64,000 nt of DNA from Siphonodentalium dalli (lineage: Eukaryota; Mollusca; Scaphopoda; Gadilida; Siphonodentaliidae). Positions 44,001 through 55,357 of this stretch are shown in pieces; positions within the stretch are counted from its first letter, which is position 1, and each line of letters starts with the position of its first letter. The stretch lies in assembly GCA_032622095.1 (NCBI GenBank), contig CP136069.1:86388958-86452957 (forward strand), written 5' to 3'. A program made the position numbers and the translations under genes. Under the pieces are notes generated by a model. It was not told where the DNA came from and did not search any database. It saw only the letters and a list, made by a program, of their open reading frames with translations.

Positions 44001-45555
44001 CCCTGGGACCCCCAAGCTAGGATCAGCATAAAAAAAATTCTGGCAGCTGAATGGTCAATGATACATGGATGAAAAGTGCACGAAAAAATGCACAGATGTA
44101 TTTCCCGTCGAGAAACATCAAATATAACCACATGGTAAATGGTTATGGCTGTGCAAGTGGCGAATAATTTATGGGAGGTGTTTGTGTTTTTTTCGATGTC
44201 ATTTTTTTCACAATTTTAAGGGTAGTGTGACGTTTGTCAAGCTCCAGTGTGATCTACCATGTTAACAAGTACTTTTTTGCACATTTCTGTGTGTCTAAAA
44301 GGACGTTCTTTAATTTCAAATACTCGTGCAGGTCAAAGCTTTGCAGCGAATATAGGCCAGCGGGATTTGTTAACACTGAGGCCTATGTAAATCATTTGGT
44401 GTATTGTAACCATTTGTGTTAGGAGCTCTCCATTCATAATTTGTAAACTACTAAATTATTGGTCTCATTAAATTACATATTTTATTATATATTATTATAT
44501 TATATATTATTGCATACTTGTAAATGTTAAAATTGTTGTTGAACATGATATAAGATAGTCTTGATCTGCGAGGTTGAAATGTTACCATTTCTTTTATACA
44601 CCGCCTTATAGAGGGACCTATTCTGAGAGACCAATTGTGGTATGATAGATAGAGTTATTTCCCCTGCATGTTGATGGTCAAGCAAGGTGATTTTATCCCA
44701 CCTCAAAGTTGTAAAACACGTTTAAACGGTTATTCTGATGATATAACAAGGTAAGGAGAGCTTCTATCACATTTGTTAGTCGAAATATACGCGAAATTGC
44801 CGTTTACACGACCAAAATCGGTGTTGCGAGTCGGAATTCAACGGTACTGTGGTTTTTGGGTGCCGACAGGTGTCTCCCCTTGTCGTATTGTTTATGTATA
44901 TTTTATAAATATATTTTCTACAAAGTCCCTGTGTCTCAACCAAGAACAAAGGTGCTCTGCAATTCTGGGTTTCATCCGATATTCTTTTATGGAGTTATTT
45001 CCCTTTTTTCATTTTTTTTCTACTTAGAAAATTTCTCACTTTTTCGGTTTCCAGATATCTCAAGTTTGGATCCTTTAATTGCAAATAATTTAATGTGGAT
45101 CAGTCATATCAATATACAGGTTGAGTTCGAATTTGATCCGATGATTTTTCCTAGAGTTATGGACTTTTTTCGACTTAGAAAATTCAATTTTACTTCTTTG
45201 GTATCCGGATAACTCAAGTTTTGACTGTTCAATTTAAAATTCTGTGAGTTTTTTTGTGAGTCATTGATATCAAAATACAGGTCAAGTTCGAATTTGATCC
45301 GATGATTTTTCGCAGAGTTATGGGCTTTTCGACTTAGAAAATTCAATTCTTGTTTTTTCTTTGGTTTCCAGATGTTAACTCAAGTTTGGATTGTTTAATT
45401 GGAAATACTGTTTTTTTGTGGGTCGTTCATATCAAAATACAGGTCAAGTTCGAATTTGAGTTTGATCCAATGATTTTTCCCAGAGTTATGGGCCTTTCGA
45501 CTTTGAAAAACATTTTTTATAACTTTCTGTATGAGGGTACCTTCATGGTGTAATC

Positions 45556-46385
45556 AACTCCTCCTACAGTTTTGATCGTAGATATTTGCAACTTCAGACT
45601 ATTGTTACCCACATATTGGAGATGTGCAACATGTATATAGTATATAGATGACAGAAAAATTATTTTTTTACGGAATTATTAACCCTTTCGACTTAAAGAA
45701 ATTTTTTTAAATGTTGACATGTTCTAACAAAGTGGCATCGACTTGCCACGTTGTCGGCCGACCTTTTATTAATATTAGTATTCATGATGGGCTAACTGCA
45801 GAGCAGGCTTTATGTAAAGTAATGGAAGCAGTAAGCGGTATGGATAAGTAAAATAAAGCAATTTATATGCTGCAGCCAAATATCAGTAGAAAAGGGGTAA
45901 AAAAAATTCTCGCCAACCCCAATATGAGAAAGAGAAAAACTAGTTAGTTAAATTTTAATGGTGGTATATCAGTTCACAGTAAATAATGTATCATATAACA
46001 TCAACAATATGAGAGATTTCAACAGTGATATGATTTAATGAGAAATGTGACAATTGGCAAAAACTATAGAAAATATAAACAAATGCAATGTAACATATTA
46101 GAAGTTTGTTGAAAACATTTCAAAGAGAAGATAAAGAATTTCAAGAAAATGAAATGCACTGAGACGTCAGATCTATCTGGACATAAAACCCAATCACCAT
46201 ACAGAAAAATATGATTTATAATAAAGAATGCTAAATCTACCAGAATGAGGATCACTTTCCTGAAAGATATCTTACTTATTGCAGATTATCGAGACTTCTA
46301 AAATATTATCCCCTCCCCACGGTTGTTTGTTATGAGTACCGGTATTTAGTATAGTAAGGATCTGAAAGAATATAGCAATCAGCAA
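45556..46385. other. AT-rich intergenic DNA, nothing recognised
   Basis: No convincing exon, RNA gene or repeat boundary was seen. Confidence 0.4.
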
Positions 46386-46495
46386 CAGTAATGCCCTAAA
46401 TAATCGACTCCTTGACCACAGCAGAATTATGGGTAATTTTTCAGGATTTAGTCGGAAATATGGCTTGTTGCCATTCAAAAGCTCTCACAGAGTTT
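46386..46495. repeat. TA/CAGTAATGCCC MITE, left half only (copy 4)
   Basis: Intact left half from CAGTAATGCCC through CATTCAAAAGCTCTCACAGAG. The right half is absent. The downstream open frame begins inside it and is not a gene. Confidence 0.75.
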
Positions 46496-47017
46496 GGGAT
46501 GAACATATGACTTTGACAACAATAGTCACTGCATTTAATTCTTTTATAACAATGGCGTTGTTTTCTCTCTATTTTGACTTATCAAATTTTGGCATGATTA
46601 TATTTGTGGCGTGTTACACATCACTTTAATATGTGGAAAGCATAAGTTGAAATTTATTATCAGTGCATACAATGTACATCACATATTAAAAGGATCAGAT
46701 AGTGGCATTGCACACGAGATCTGCCTGTTACAAAGATTATCATGCAATAAAAACAAATTCCCCAAGTAAAAATTAGGAAATCATTTGAAAAATAAATGGA
46801 TTATCATAACAAAAGGGTTATCAAAATGAAGAAGAAATTCAAAAGGAGTGATATAGCATGATTAACACAAGAGAGAGTTCCTGCATGTAACTTCAGACAA
46901 AAAATATATTAAGGGCCGATGTTCATCTGAAGATAGCGCATTTAAAATAATAAATATAAATCAAAGACACCTGTCCGGAAACATTTCTATCAATTAATAC
47001 TTATTTTATTTCAATTT
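46496..47017. other. AT-rich intergenic DNA, nothing recognised
   Basis: No gene or clear repeat; the short hydrophobic frame to 46629 has no support. Confidence 0.4.
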
Positions 47018-47405
47018 TTATACGCCCGTTTGAAAAAACGGTCGTATTATGTAAATGGGTTGTCCGTCGTCCGTCCGCTTTTGGTTTCCGGATGATAACT
47101 TTAGATTGAATCAAGTGAAATGAACCAAATTTGGTATGTTAGTTTACCACACCAAAATACAGATCAAGTTACCCGATATGCGGTTTCCAGATGATAACTG
47201 TTTATATTTTGAGGTTTCTGATTGATAAAAAAAAATTTGCTATGTGAATTTTTCAGTAAAAAATACCACACTTGAAGTTACTGTGTTCTATTTTTGTTAT
47301 TATTTCGTCTTAAGTCAAAGGTTTCAAACAAATGAATTAAACCTTGCCCCACTCTACTCCAGAAATGGGCATATTATGCCACGCCCCGACGGCATGCTCT
47401 TGTTT
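47018..47405 (+). mobile_element. Short hairpin-ended element, TATACGCCC family
   Basis: 5' hairpin ATACGCCCGTTTGAAAAAACGGTCGTAT, then TTGTCCGTCGTCCGTCCG, one to two units with CAAATTTGGTATGTTAG, a subterminal GGGCATATTATG, hairpin ATGCCACGCCCCGACGGCAT and GCTCTTGTTT. The most compact example of the architecture in the window. Confidence 0.7.
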
Positions 47406-47954
47406 CTGTTATAATACACAACATTTTCGTAAAAGTATTGTGGGTTATTTTTAGAACAGAAATGTCAAGCGATCTCGCAGAAACATTCGGTACTCCTCAT
47501 AGCTTACCACCCCTTAAGGGGTTATCAAATGGTACACACAAAATGCTTGATGCTCATTACCAGAGATATTAATCATGCAAGCTGAAAGAAGTCACAAGCT
47601 ACAAGCAGAAACTCAAAAATGCCTCAGTGATTTGTGGAGAATTAGGCTATGTTCACAAACTGGCAAATTTTCCTTGCAATTTTTGAAGCAATTCAGATGG
47701 CTGTTTACAATGTGCTGAGATATGAAAGACAAACCACTTATAAAAATCCATTTGCATCATTTAATACATGGTAATATAAGTCATACTGGCATGTGCCCAA
47801 AATTAATCAATTGAAAAATCACTCATAGCATTTAATAGCTCAAATAAGTGATACATAAATTGAGGAAACGTACACTGACAATTGTGCAATAAATAGAACC
47901 ATTGGTGCAGAAATACATAACAATTTGTCAGGAAATTTTGCCAGCTGTGTGAAC

Positions 47955-48170
47955 ATTGTAATGTTCTAAATAATCGACTCCTCAACCACAGCAGAATTAT
48001 AGATAACTTTTCAGGATTTAGTCGGAAATATGGCTTGTTGCCATTCATCGGAAAGCTCTCACTGAGAGCTTTCCGATGAATGGCAACCAGCCATATTTCC
48101 AACTAAATCCTGAAAAGTTACTCATAATTCTGCTGTGGTTAAGGAGTTGATTATTTAGAGCATTACTGTA
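47955..48170. repeat. TA/CAGTAATGCCC MITE (copy 5)
   Basis: Near-perfect palindrome. The left terminus is altered (TTGTAATGTTCTAAATAATC), the right end GAGCATTACTGTA. Confidence 0.8.
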
Positions 48171-48320
48171 TATTAAGCCTTAGGTTTGATGATTCACAAC
48201 GCTAGTAAGATCACAAGGATAGCTATCAATTATACAAGAAATCCTAAATAGAGAAGTGACAAATAATGTTTAACAACTTTCTGGACTAAAATAACAATAA
48301 ACTGGATCAACAATTCAGGC

Positions 48321-48558
48321 TTTAACGCTTTCATGACTGGAGTTTCCTGAAATTTTTTGAAAACACTGCCATTGCATCCTCTTATATATGCGAGTCTCCC
48401 ACAGGCAGCCTCGCATATATAAGAGAATACATTGGCCTAACAATATTTACCTTGCCCTTGTAAGCCAGTGCATTCTCGCACATATAAGAGAATGCACTGT
48501 CAAAGCCTCACAGGATCTTTGATGCTGCACAGTGCAGCTCCCATCATGAAAGGGCTAA
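48321..48558. repeat. TTAA/CCCTTTCATGA MITE (copy 6)
   Basis: TTTAACGCTTTCATGACTGG start, ATCATGAAAGGGCTAA end, internal TCTTATATATGCGAGTCTCC blocks. Slightly rearranged in the right half. Confidence 0.75.
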
Positions 48559-48615
48559 TCTCAAGCACAACCTTTGTGAAAGATCACATTGGGTATCAAG
48601 CATCATTTTGTGATG

Positions 48616-48830
48616 TACAGTAATGCCCTAAGTAATCGGCCCCTTAACCACAGCAGAATTATGGGTAACTTTTCAGGATTTAGTCGGAAATATGGCTTGT
48701 TGCCATTCATATGAAAGCTCTCACAGAGCTTTCCAATGAATGGCAACAAGCCATATATCCGACTAAATCCTGAAAAGTTACTCATAATTCTGCTGTGGTT
48801 AAGGGGTTAATTATTTAGGGCATTACTGTA
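48616..48830. repeat. TA/CAGTAATGCCC MITE (copy 6)
   Basis: TA-flanked palindrome, CAGTAATGCCCTAAGTAATC start and TTTAGGGCATTACTG end. Confidence 0.8.
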
Positions 48831-48877
48831 GTAATTACCATCCATTCACTCATCCATTTTTAATAGGCTAGATGAAA

Positions 48878-49780
48878 CAAGAGGTTATACACCCCAACAG
48901 TACAAATTCAAAGTTGGGCATCGCCAATGCCATCAGCTGAGAGGGACCTCTCCAATTCTCTCCTCCATATCATTCATTCAAATAATGGTAAAAAAACATC
49001 AGCAAAAGAGCCGGATGGACAAAGATCGTGAAAAATTGACAAACGAATAGCAACAAAATTGCGATAAACCTGGTTTGCGGACTGATTTAAGATATTTTTG
49101 CAATGAACTTGAATACCAATAATTATTGAAATCAGGGTTCATTTTGTTTGAGTTATCAAGCTGTTTGGACCAAAATCGTGAAATATTGACAAACTGAGGT
49201 TGATAACTTAGGCAAAGTGAAAATGCAAACAACATCATTGGGCACTCTTTTGAAAGTAGTCCTTCATTCAGATCCGATAACCCATGACTGAAATATCTGC
49301 GCAGATGGACAAAAAGACCCACATTTCCCGATAACTGAAGAAGGATAACTCTAGAACGGAATATGTTAACGTCATTTGCCCCTCTTTTGAAAGAAGTCGT
49401 GATGGCAAACCTCCATACCAAATTTCATTCAGATATGATAACCCAAGGCCGTGATATATGCCCAGACTGACGGACTGATGCAGTCAATTCAGTATGCCCC
49501 CATTAACTCTTTCATGACAGGAGCATTGGTGCAACATTAAACATTAAATATCCTGTCCATTGCATTCTCTTATATATGCGAGTCTCCCATAGGAGCCTCG
49601 CATATACAAGAGAATGCACTGGCTTACAAGGTCAAGGTAAATATTGTTTGGCCAATGCATTCTCTTATATATACAAGGCTCCCTATGGCAGACTCGCATA
49701 TAAAGAGAATGCATTGGCACATGGTTTTCACAAAATTTCAGGAAGCTCCAGTCATGGAAGGGTTAATAGTGGGGGTATAA
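48878..49780 (-). mobile_element. Hairpin-ended element, TATACCCCCA family, interrupted by a MITE
   Basis: In minus orientation the 5' hairpin is TATACCCCCA...TGGGGGCATA. Its loop at TTAA is split by the MITE 49503-49766. The other end (48878) is AAACAAGAGG, the complement of CCTCTTGTTT. TATACACCCCAA beside it is the subterminal repeat. Relative of 13378-14090. Confidence 0.65.
49503..49766. repeat. TTAA/CCCTTTCATGA MITE (copy 7), nested in a terminal hairpin
   Basis: Starts TTAACTCTTTCATGA, ends GTCATGGAAGGGTTAA. Flanks GTATGCCCCCA and TAGTGGGGGTATA close into one hairpin if the MITE and one TTAA are removed, which demonstrates the 4-bp target duplication. Confidence 0.85.
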
Positions 49781-50040
49781 ATACTAATCATATTCTAGAA
49801 TAAGCAGAGAGGTTTCTCAAAATTTACAATGACAGTTATAATTGAGTTAGTGTTCCTGGGCATAACATTCATTGAACATCCAGAGAAAACGCTTCATCAG
49901 GAAGGACGTCTGTCCTTGTTCCTATATAAACTTCTCACTTCTCAAAAAACTTGATCACATGGAAGCGATGCTGCCTAATATTCCACATACATATAGTTTA
50001 GAAGATGCAAACAGAAATCTATTATTAGTAAGCATGTGAG

Positions 50041-50292
50041 CAAGCCTTGAAATAGCGTGTCTGTCATTTGCAGAATGAGGTCCCCAGAGGGTGAATTTAG
50101 TGATGCTACCCCGCATAGCGGGCTAGCATCACCAAATTCACCCTCTGGGGACCTCATTCTGCTGAGGTGTAAGCAGAATGAGGTCCCAGAGGGTGAATTT
50201 GGTGATGCTAGCCCGCTAGGCGGGGGTAGCATCACTAAATTCACCCTCTGGGGTCCTCACTGCAAATGACAGACACACTATTTCAAGGCTTG
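50041..50292. repeat. CAAGCCT.GAAATAG MITE, double hairpin
   Basis: CAAGCCTTGAAATAG and CTATTTCAAGGCTTG are terminal inverted repeats. Two internal palindromes follow each other, each pairing AATGAGGTCCC.AGAGGGTG with its complement. Confidence 0.8.
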
Positions 50293-50442
50293 GTTTGAGA
50301 TTGAGTTTGAAAGAGCAGTGTTATGCCTCCTTTATGAACGAGCTAATTTTCCATGCCCAGTAAATGACGGTGGCTATTGAGGCCAACCTTCTCGTAACTG
50401 TAATTGTGATTTTTGCAAAACCTCTCTAATAATTAACTTTTA

Positions 50443-50657
50443 TACAGTAATGCCCTAAATAATTGACTCCTTAACCACAGCAGAATTATGGGTAATTTTT
50501 CAGGATTTAGTCGGAAAAATGGCTTGTTGCCATTCATCGGAAAGCTCTCACAGAGCTTTCCGATGAATGGCAACAAGCCATACTTCCGACTAAATCCTGA
50601 AAAATTACCCATAATTCTGCTGTGGTTAAGGAGTCGATTATTTAGGGCATTACTATA
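50443..50657. repeat. TA/CAGTAATGCCC MITE (copy 7)
   Basis: One of the cleanest palindromes: left TACAGTAATGCCCTAAATAA, right TTTAGGGCATTACTATA. Arms nearly identical. Confidence 0.85.
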
Positions 50658-51193
50658 CCTTACCATATATTTGGATAGAGAAGGCTTCTGATAAAAAAAA
50701 GTATAGAGATGAATAAGCTATAGTTAATAGTCAGATTAAATAGGTTTGTGATTGAATTTTTTATCAGCAGAATCTCTCCCCCCCCCCCCCCCATTAATAG
50801 AAGCTTACTCTGCAGATTAAAAATTGTACCTGTTGATCATGGGAATATAATCTGGAGCTGTCGAAACACATTTATGGTACATGTACTACATAATTTTGAT
50901 GATTAAAATAAAGAGAAAGAAGTGCATTATAGTTTTTAAATAGTCTTATGTTAAGATAACGCAATATAACTTTTCCAGACAGTCGTGTGTTTTTCTGATT
51001 CTGATTCCACAAATTCAATGAATACAAATGGCGCACGATTTTCTAGGGGTAAGTTGTAATTTTGATGACTTCAATGCATCCTTCTGGGACTTATAATGCT
51101 CACAGATAGGTATTCAAAAGCAAATATTATTAGGTGTAATTTGGAGCGCAAACAAGCAGGTGGCTTTAAAATGCCTTACACATAACTCCAATG

Positions 51194-51402
51194 TTAAAGG
51201 GGGATTGTACACTGAAGCCGGTCATTTATGGGACCATCTTACATTCTCAACAGAATATATTAAATTAATTAAAATTAGAGCTCATGAGTGTATTTTGCAC
51301 TAATACATGGCTCAAATTTATTCATTAATTACATATATTCTGTTGAGTATAAAAGGAGATGGTCCCATAAATGACCTGATTTAGTGTCAGTTCCCCTTTA
51401 AT
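51194..51402. repeat. AAGGGGGA(C/T)TGTAC MITE, short copy
   Basis: TTAAAGGGGGATTGTACACT left, CAGTTCCCCTTTAA right. TTAA at both borders. Confidence 0.7.
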
Positions 51403-51421
51403 GTTCATCTTGTATCACTAC

Positions 51422-51641
51422 TACAGTAATGCTCTAATTAATCGACTTCTTAACCACAGCATAATTAAGGGTAAATTTTCAGGATTTTATAGTCGGAAAT
51501 ATGGCTTGTTGCCATTCATCAGAAATCTCTCGCTGAGAGCTTTCCGTAGAATGGCAACAAGCCATATTTCCGACTAAATCCTGAAAAGTTACCCATAATT
51601 ATGTTGTGGTTAAGAAGTCGATTAATTAAAGCATTACTGTA
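51422..51641. repeat. TA/CAGTAATGCCC MITE (copy 8)
   Basis: TACAGTAATGCTCTAATTAA start and AATTAAAGCATTACTGTA end. The right arm has compensating changes matching the left. Confidence 0.8.
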
Positions 51642-51959
51642 TATTTATATTTTAAATATTATTTCCCTCATTTTATTTAACTAACATAATCAGTTGACAG
51701 TGCTCTTACTATGGAAACAAATGTACTGTAAACAAAGCAGCATTTGAGATGTCATTATTGATGGGAAGATATTATTTGGGAAAATACTAGAATCAAAACA
51801 TGGTGACTGGTGGAGACTAATAACTGATAAAAAAGATGAACTTCTCAGATTACAGACATACAGATAGATATACAGCATGAGATGTTTAGTATGGTCACAA
51901 CCACTGATTGAATAGCAAGAACTTTGGATGCAGAAAATAATGAAACATTCATCAGGGTA

Positions 51960-52399
51960 CAAGCCTGCAAATAGTGTGCCTGTTATTTACAGAATGAGGT
52001 CCCTTGAGGATGAATTTAGTGAGGCTAATACGCACGGCAGTCTAGCATCATCAAATTCACCCTCTCGGTACCTAATTCTGCTCAGGACTCAACTGCTATG
52101 GGAGACCTAGGATCAGATTGAAGTTCCTCAGTTGAAGTTGGTGATGTTCACCCATTAGTCACCTCGAATATGTTTTTTTCTTTTGCAAATTAGGGGATAT
52201 AGAAACTTTCCAGAAGGGAAAAAGTAACTAAAAACTATTAATTTGAGACTATAGACACTTCCCAGAAGATGAGGCCTAAGCTTAATGAGGTCCCAGAGGG
52301 TGAATTTGGTGATGCAAGCCCACTGTGCGGGATAGCGTGACTAAATTCACCCTCTGGGGACCTCATTCTGCAAATGACAGACAAACTATTGCAGGCTTG
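51960..52399. repeat. CAAGCCTGCAAATAGTG MITE (full-length copy)
   Basis: CAAGCCTGCAAATAGTG start and CTATTGCAGGCTTG end. The same inner order as 15858-16296 (AGTTGAAGTTGGTGATGTT, GAAACTTTCCAGAAGGG). Confidence 0.8.
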
Positions 52400-52599
52400 A
52401 CCGGGAACCATGCATCTCAACATTTATTACACACCTATTACTGAACAAACGTCCTTACACCACATGTCAGTCTGTTCCATAATTCTGAGCTTTCAGTAAC
52501 AAGTTATCCCACATGTAAAGAATGTTAGAGACCTATAACAGCAAATGGTGTTAGGTCAGACAACTGATGTTTAGAATTAAACATTTCATATAATCATAC

Positions 52600-53190
52600 A
52601 TAATATATACGTAATAATCAGGCAGATGGAATATTAAAGACATTATGTACTTATTCGGATGTGTGAAACTAATAAGTTACTATTCAGGCGCTATGCCAAC
52701 TGGAGGAATATAGCATTCTAGTGACATCGCCGAAAATTTCAAACAAATCGACCTTACCACTCCATAGAAAACATCGTTTGAACTATGCGCAATTGTAAAT
52801 ATTTACTTCTCGCTTCGGGACGCTACTATCTGCGATAAGATAATGAAAATGATTTCGCCATCGAGAGTCACTGTATTTAATTAATGTATAAGAATGACGG
52901 TGTTTGTTGTCAATTTGGATATAACATTTTAAAAAAATACTATTTTGAGCAAGATTATTCTCCATTTATATTTGATCACCCTACCGGAGTGTTTCACATC
53001 ACTTTAACCTCTTGGCTGCTATATAGAGGATACCTATACCTACGAAATTTATCATGAGTGGATACAACCAAATACTGATTTTCCACGAGCGGCTTGCTGT
53101 GAGTGAAAAATCGATATTTGCTTTGTACCCAGGAATGATGTCATGTTCAGTCAAAAGTCATAGGTTTCCTTTTTATTATATGTGGTTTTG
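52600..53190. repeat. Dispersed repeat plus decayed fold-back palindrome
   Basis: 52600-53010 is an inverted relative of 43560-44000. 53018-53190 (TATAGAGGATACCTATACC ... GGTTTCCTTTTTATTATATG) is a decayed copy of the 8638 palindrome type. Confidence 0.55.
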
Positions 53191-54150
53191 TTATTTCAAT
53201 TTCAAAATTTTTCTCTCAGGCGATTGTTTTGCCAAATTAAATGTAGACAGAAACGAATCAGCTGATCGCCAACTGATTGACTCGTCTCTGACTCATAGAT
53301 AAAACACTACACGAAGATCGATATTGCTCTGTAACGTGCATTCCCATAAGAGATGAGTATGGACTATCGCCATCTTAAAAGCATATGGCTTCATTTACAT
53401 CATCGATAGCAATGTAATGAAGGCTATAATACGAAAGCAAATAACATTTTGGTATTAGCTCGCTGGGACAAGTGATTGATACGCCATTTATTTTCCCCGA
53501 CTGTTAATAGCTATATTTCACTGTAGAGCATATAATAAAAGTCTGCACTGAGTATTTCAGCACAATAGCAGTCGGCCATTATTAATAACTGGGACTCGAG
53601 CGATTTGTGCATCAGAACTATTATATCTCGATGTTTGAAATAGTGTATGATGTTCCAGGATTGTAAATGATAATAGCCTTTCAATAGAGTCAGATGTAGG
53701 GTTTTCATGATATTCACATTATGTTATTCCCTCTAGAAAATGATCATAACTTCAACGGACCAGCTAACAATGTCATGACATCATTTAGCAGTGAAGAGGT
53801 TAAACATTCCTATGGTGGAAACCAATGCTGTCGATATCTTGCAGAGTGCATATTAAACTGACCAAGCAATGTCGATACACAGCATGATTAGGACAAAGAA
53901 TCAAATATTGGTGGTTAGGGTTTCCCTAATGACCCTATTTTAAACTCCTTACTAAGAAGTTAAAACCCATTACTCTGAAGTTTTTTTCATTAATATCAAG
54001 AAAATATTTAGAACCTTTTTATTAAATATTCAACATAAAAAAAAGCCGTTAGTTCTCATGTCCCCTGAATAAGGATGCTTTTATTTGACAGGTGGCTTAT
54101 TTAGAAACGAAACATTTGATTCTTGGAACAATCATTAAATCAAACTTTGC
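53191..54150. other. Intergenic, nothing recognised
   Basis: No exon or repeat could be delimited here. Confidence 0.4.
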
Positions 54151-54660
54151 TTCCAACTGTGTCTATGTTTGTCGAAAAGTCAGAAATGGTCGGACCGGAC
54201 CCATATTCAAACTTGATGGGGACTTTCTCAAACAAAGACATAAAAATAAGACATAAAATTATGTCAAATACTATTGAAGTTATCATCTGGATAACAAAAT
54301 AATTGGCAAATTCTAAGTCGAAAAATTCCATAACTCCAGAAATGGTCCGACCGAACCCAAATTCAAATTTAACCTAAAGTTTTCAAGTGATTAATCCACA
54401 TACTGAATTTGAAAGCTATTAAACTGTTATTAATAACCTGATTTATCATCTGGACAACAAAATAATCGGCAAATTCTAGTTGATAAAGGGCATAATTCAG
54501 TCAGAAATAGTTAGACTGAACCCAAATTCTAACTTTTAGGCCACATACCAAGTTTCATTAAATTCTGTCGAATACTATTCAAGTTATCATCTGGGCAATA
54601 AACGTTTCAAACGGACAGACAGGTGGATGGCAAGACACATGGACACCACTCATTTCTAGA
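54151..54660 (-). repeat. Decayed hairpin-class tandem element, minus strand
   Basis: Units with ATGGTC(G/C)GACCG, CCCAAATTCAAA and TTATCATCTGGA.AACAAAAT end in GTTTCAAACGGACAGACAGG. Read on the minus strand this equals the GTCTGTCCG and TTTGAAAC start of the TATACGCCC class. Confidence 0.5.
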
Positions 54661-54899
54661 CAAAATAACAACACTCAGAACGGGTTGATTACTCAGTCAG
54701 AGCACTGTGATATTATTACAGTTTAATATACAAACACAAAAGAAATTTCAGCTCAATCTTAGAAATAAAATTTTATGACATGAGCCATATGAACATGTCA
54801 AATAAAAAAATAAATACAAAATTAAATTAAATTTTAAGCCTAATGTACGTCGACCCTAAATTTTTATGACTTGTTACACCCCCCTCAACCATACATTGA

Positions 54900-55123
54900 T
54901 TTTCCATAATCCCTGTGACATCTTATATATGTGAATCTCCCATAGGGAGCCTCGCATATATAAAAGAATGCATTGGCCAAACAATATGTACCTTGACCTT
55001 CTAAGCCAGTGCATTCTCTTTTTTATGCGAGGCTCCCTATGGGAAACTCGCATATACAAGAGAATGCACCAGCACAGGATCTTTAATGCTGCACCAGCAC
55101 ATCTCACGTCATGAAAGGGTTAA
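54900..55123. repeat. TTAA/CCCTTTCATGA MITE (copy 8, left end decayed)
   Basis: Ends CACGTCATGAAAGGGTTAA. Internal CTCTTTTTTATGCGAGGC and complements. Confidence 0.7.
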
Positions 55124-55152
55124 CACAGAAAGTTTTGGATTGAAACAAAGCT

Positions 55153-55357
55153 ATAGGAATGCCCCAAATAATCGACTCCTTAACTACAGCAGAATTATGG
55201 GTAATTTTTCAGGATTTAGTTGGAAATATGGCTTGTTGCCATTCATCGGAAAGCTTTCACTGAGAGCTTTCCGAAGAATGGAAACAAGCTATATTTCCAT
55301 AATATTACCCATAATTCTGCTGTGGTTAAGGAGTCAATTATTTAGGGCATTACTGTA
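55153..55357. repeat. TA/CAGTAATGCCC MITE (copy 9)
   Basis: Starts TAGGAATGCCCCAAATAATC, ends TTTAGGGCATTACTGTA. Lies about 130 bp beyond the stop codon of the minus-strand gene, possibly in its 3' UTR. Confidence 0.75.

Larger units (their letters stand above)
41951..44941. mobile_element. 2.98-kb DNA transposon with ~390-bp inverted repeats and 8-bp target duplication
   Basis: The body 41959-44933 starts CACAGGGACTTTGTAG and ends CTACAAAGTCCCTGTG. The two arms (41959-42354 and about 44543-44933) are complementary over nearly 400 bp with few differences. TCTCAACC flanks both sides (41951-41958, 44934-44941). CA.AGGG ends with an 8-bp duplication suggest hAT; long TIRs also recall Mutator-like or fold-back elements. 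No transposase frame is visible inside. Confidence 0.8.
41841..45555 (+). mobile_element. Hairpin-ended element (CCCCCGAAA family) split by a 3-kb insertion
   Basis: 5' hairpin CCCCCGAAATTTTTTCGGGGG, then CCGTCCGTCCGTGCGTCC and ATCCGATTTGGTATGTAGG up to 41958. The body resumes at 44934 with degenerate ~180-bp units having AATACAGGTCAAGTTCGAAT, CCGATGATTTTTC and GAGTTATGGGC to about 45555. The 3' end is unclear. Confidence 0.65.
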
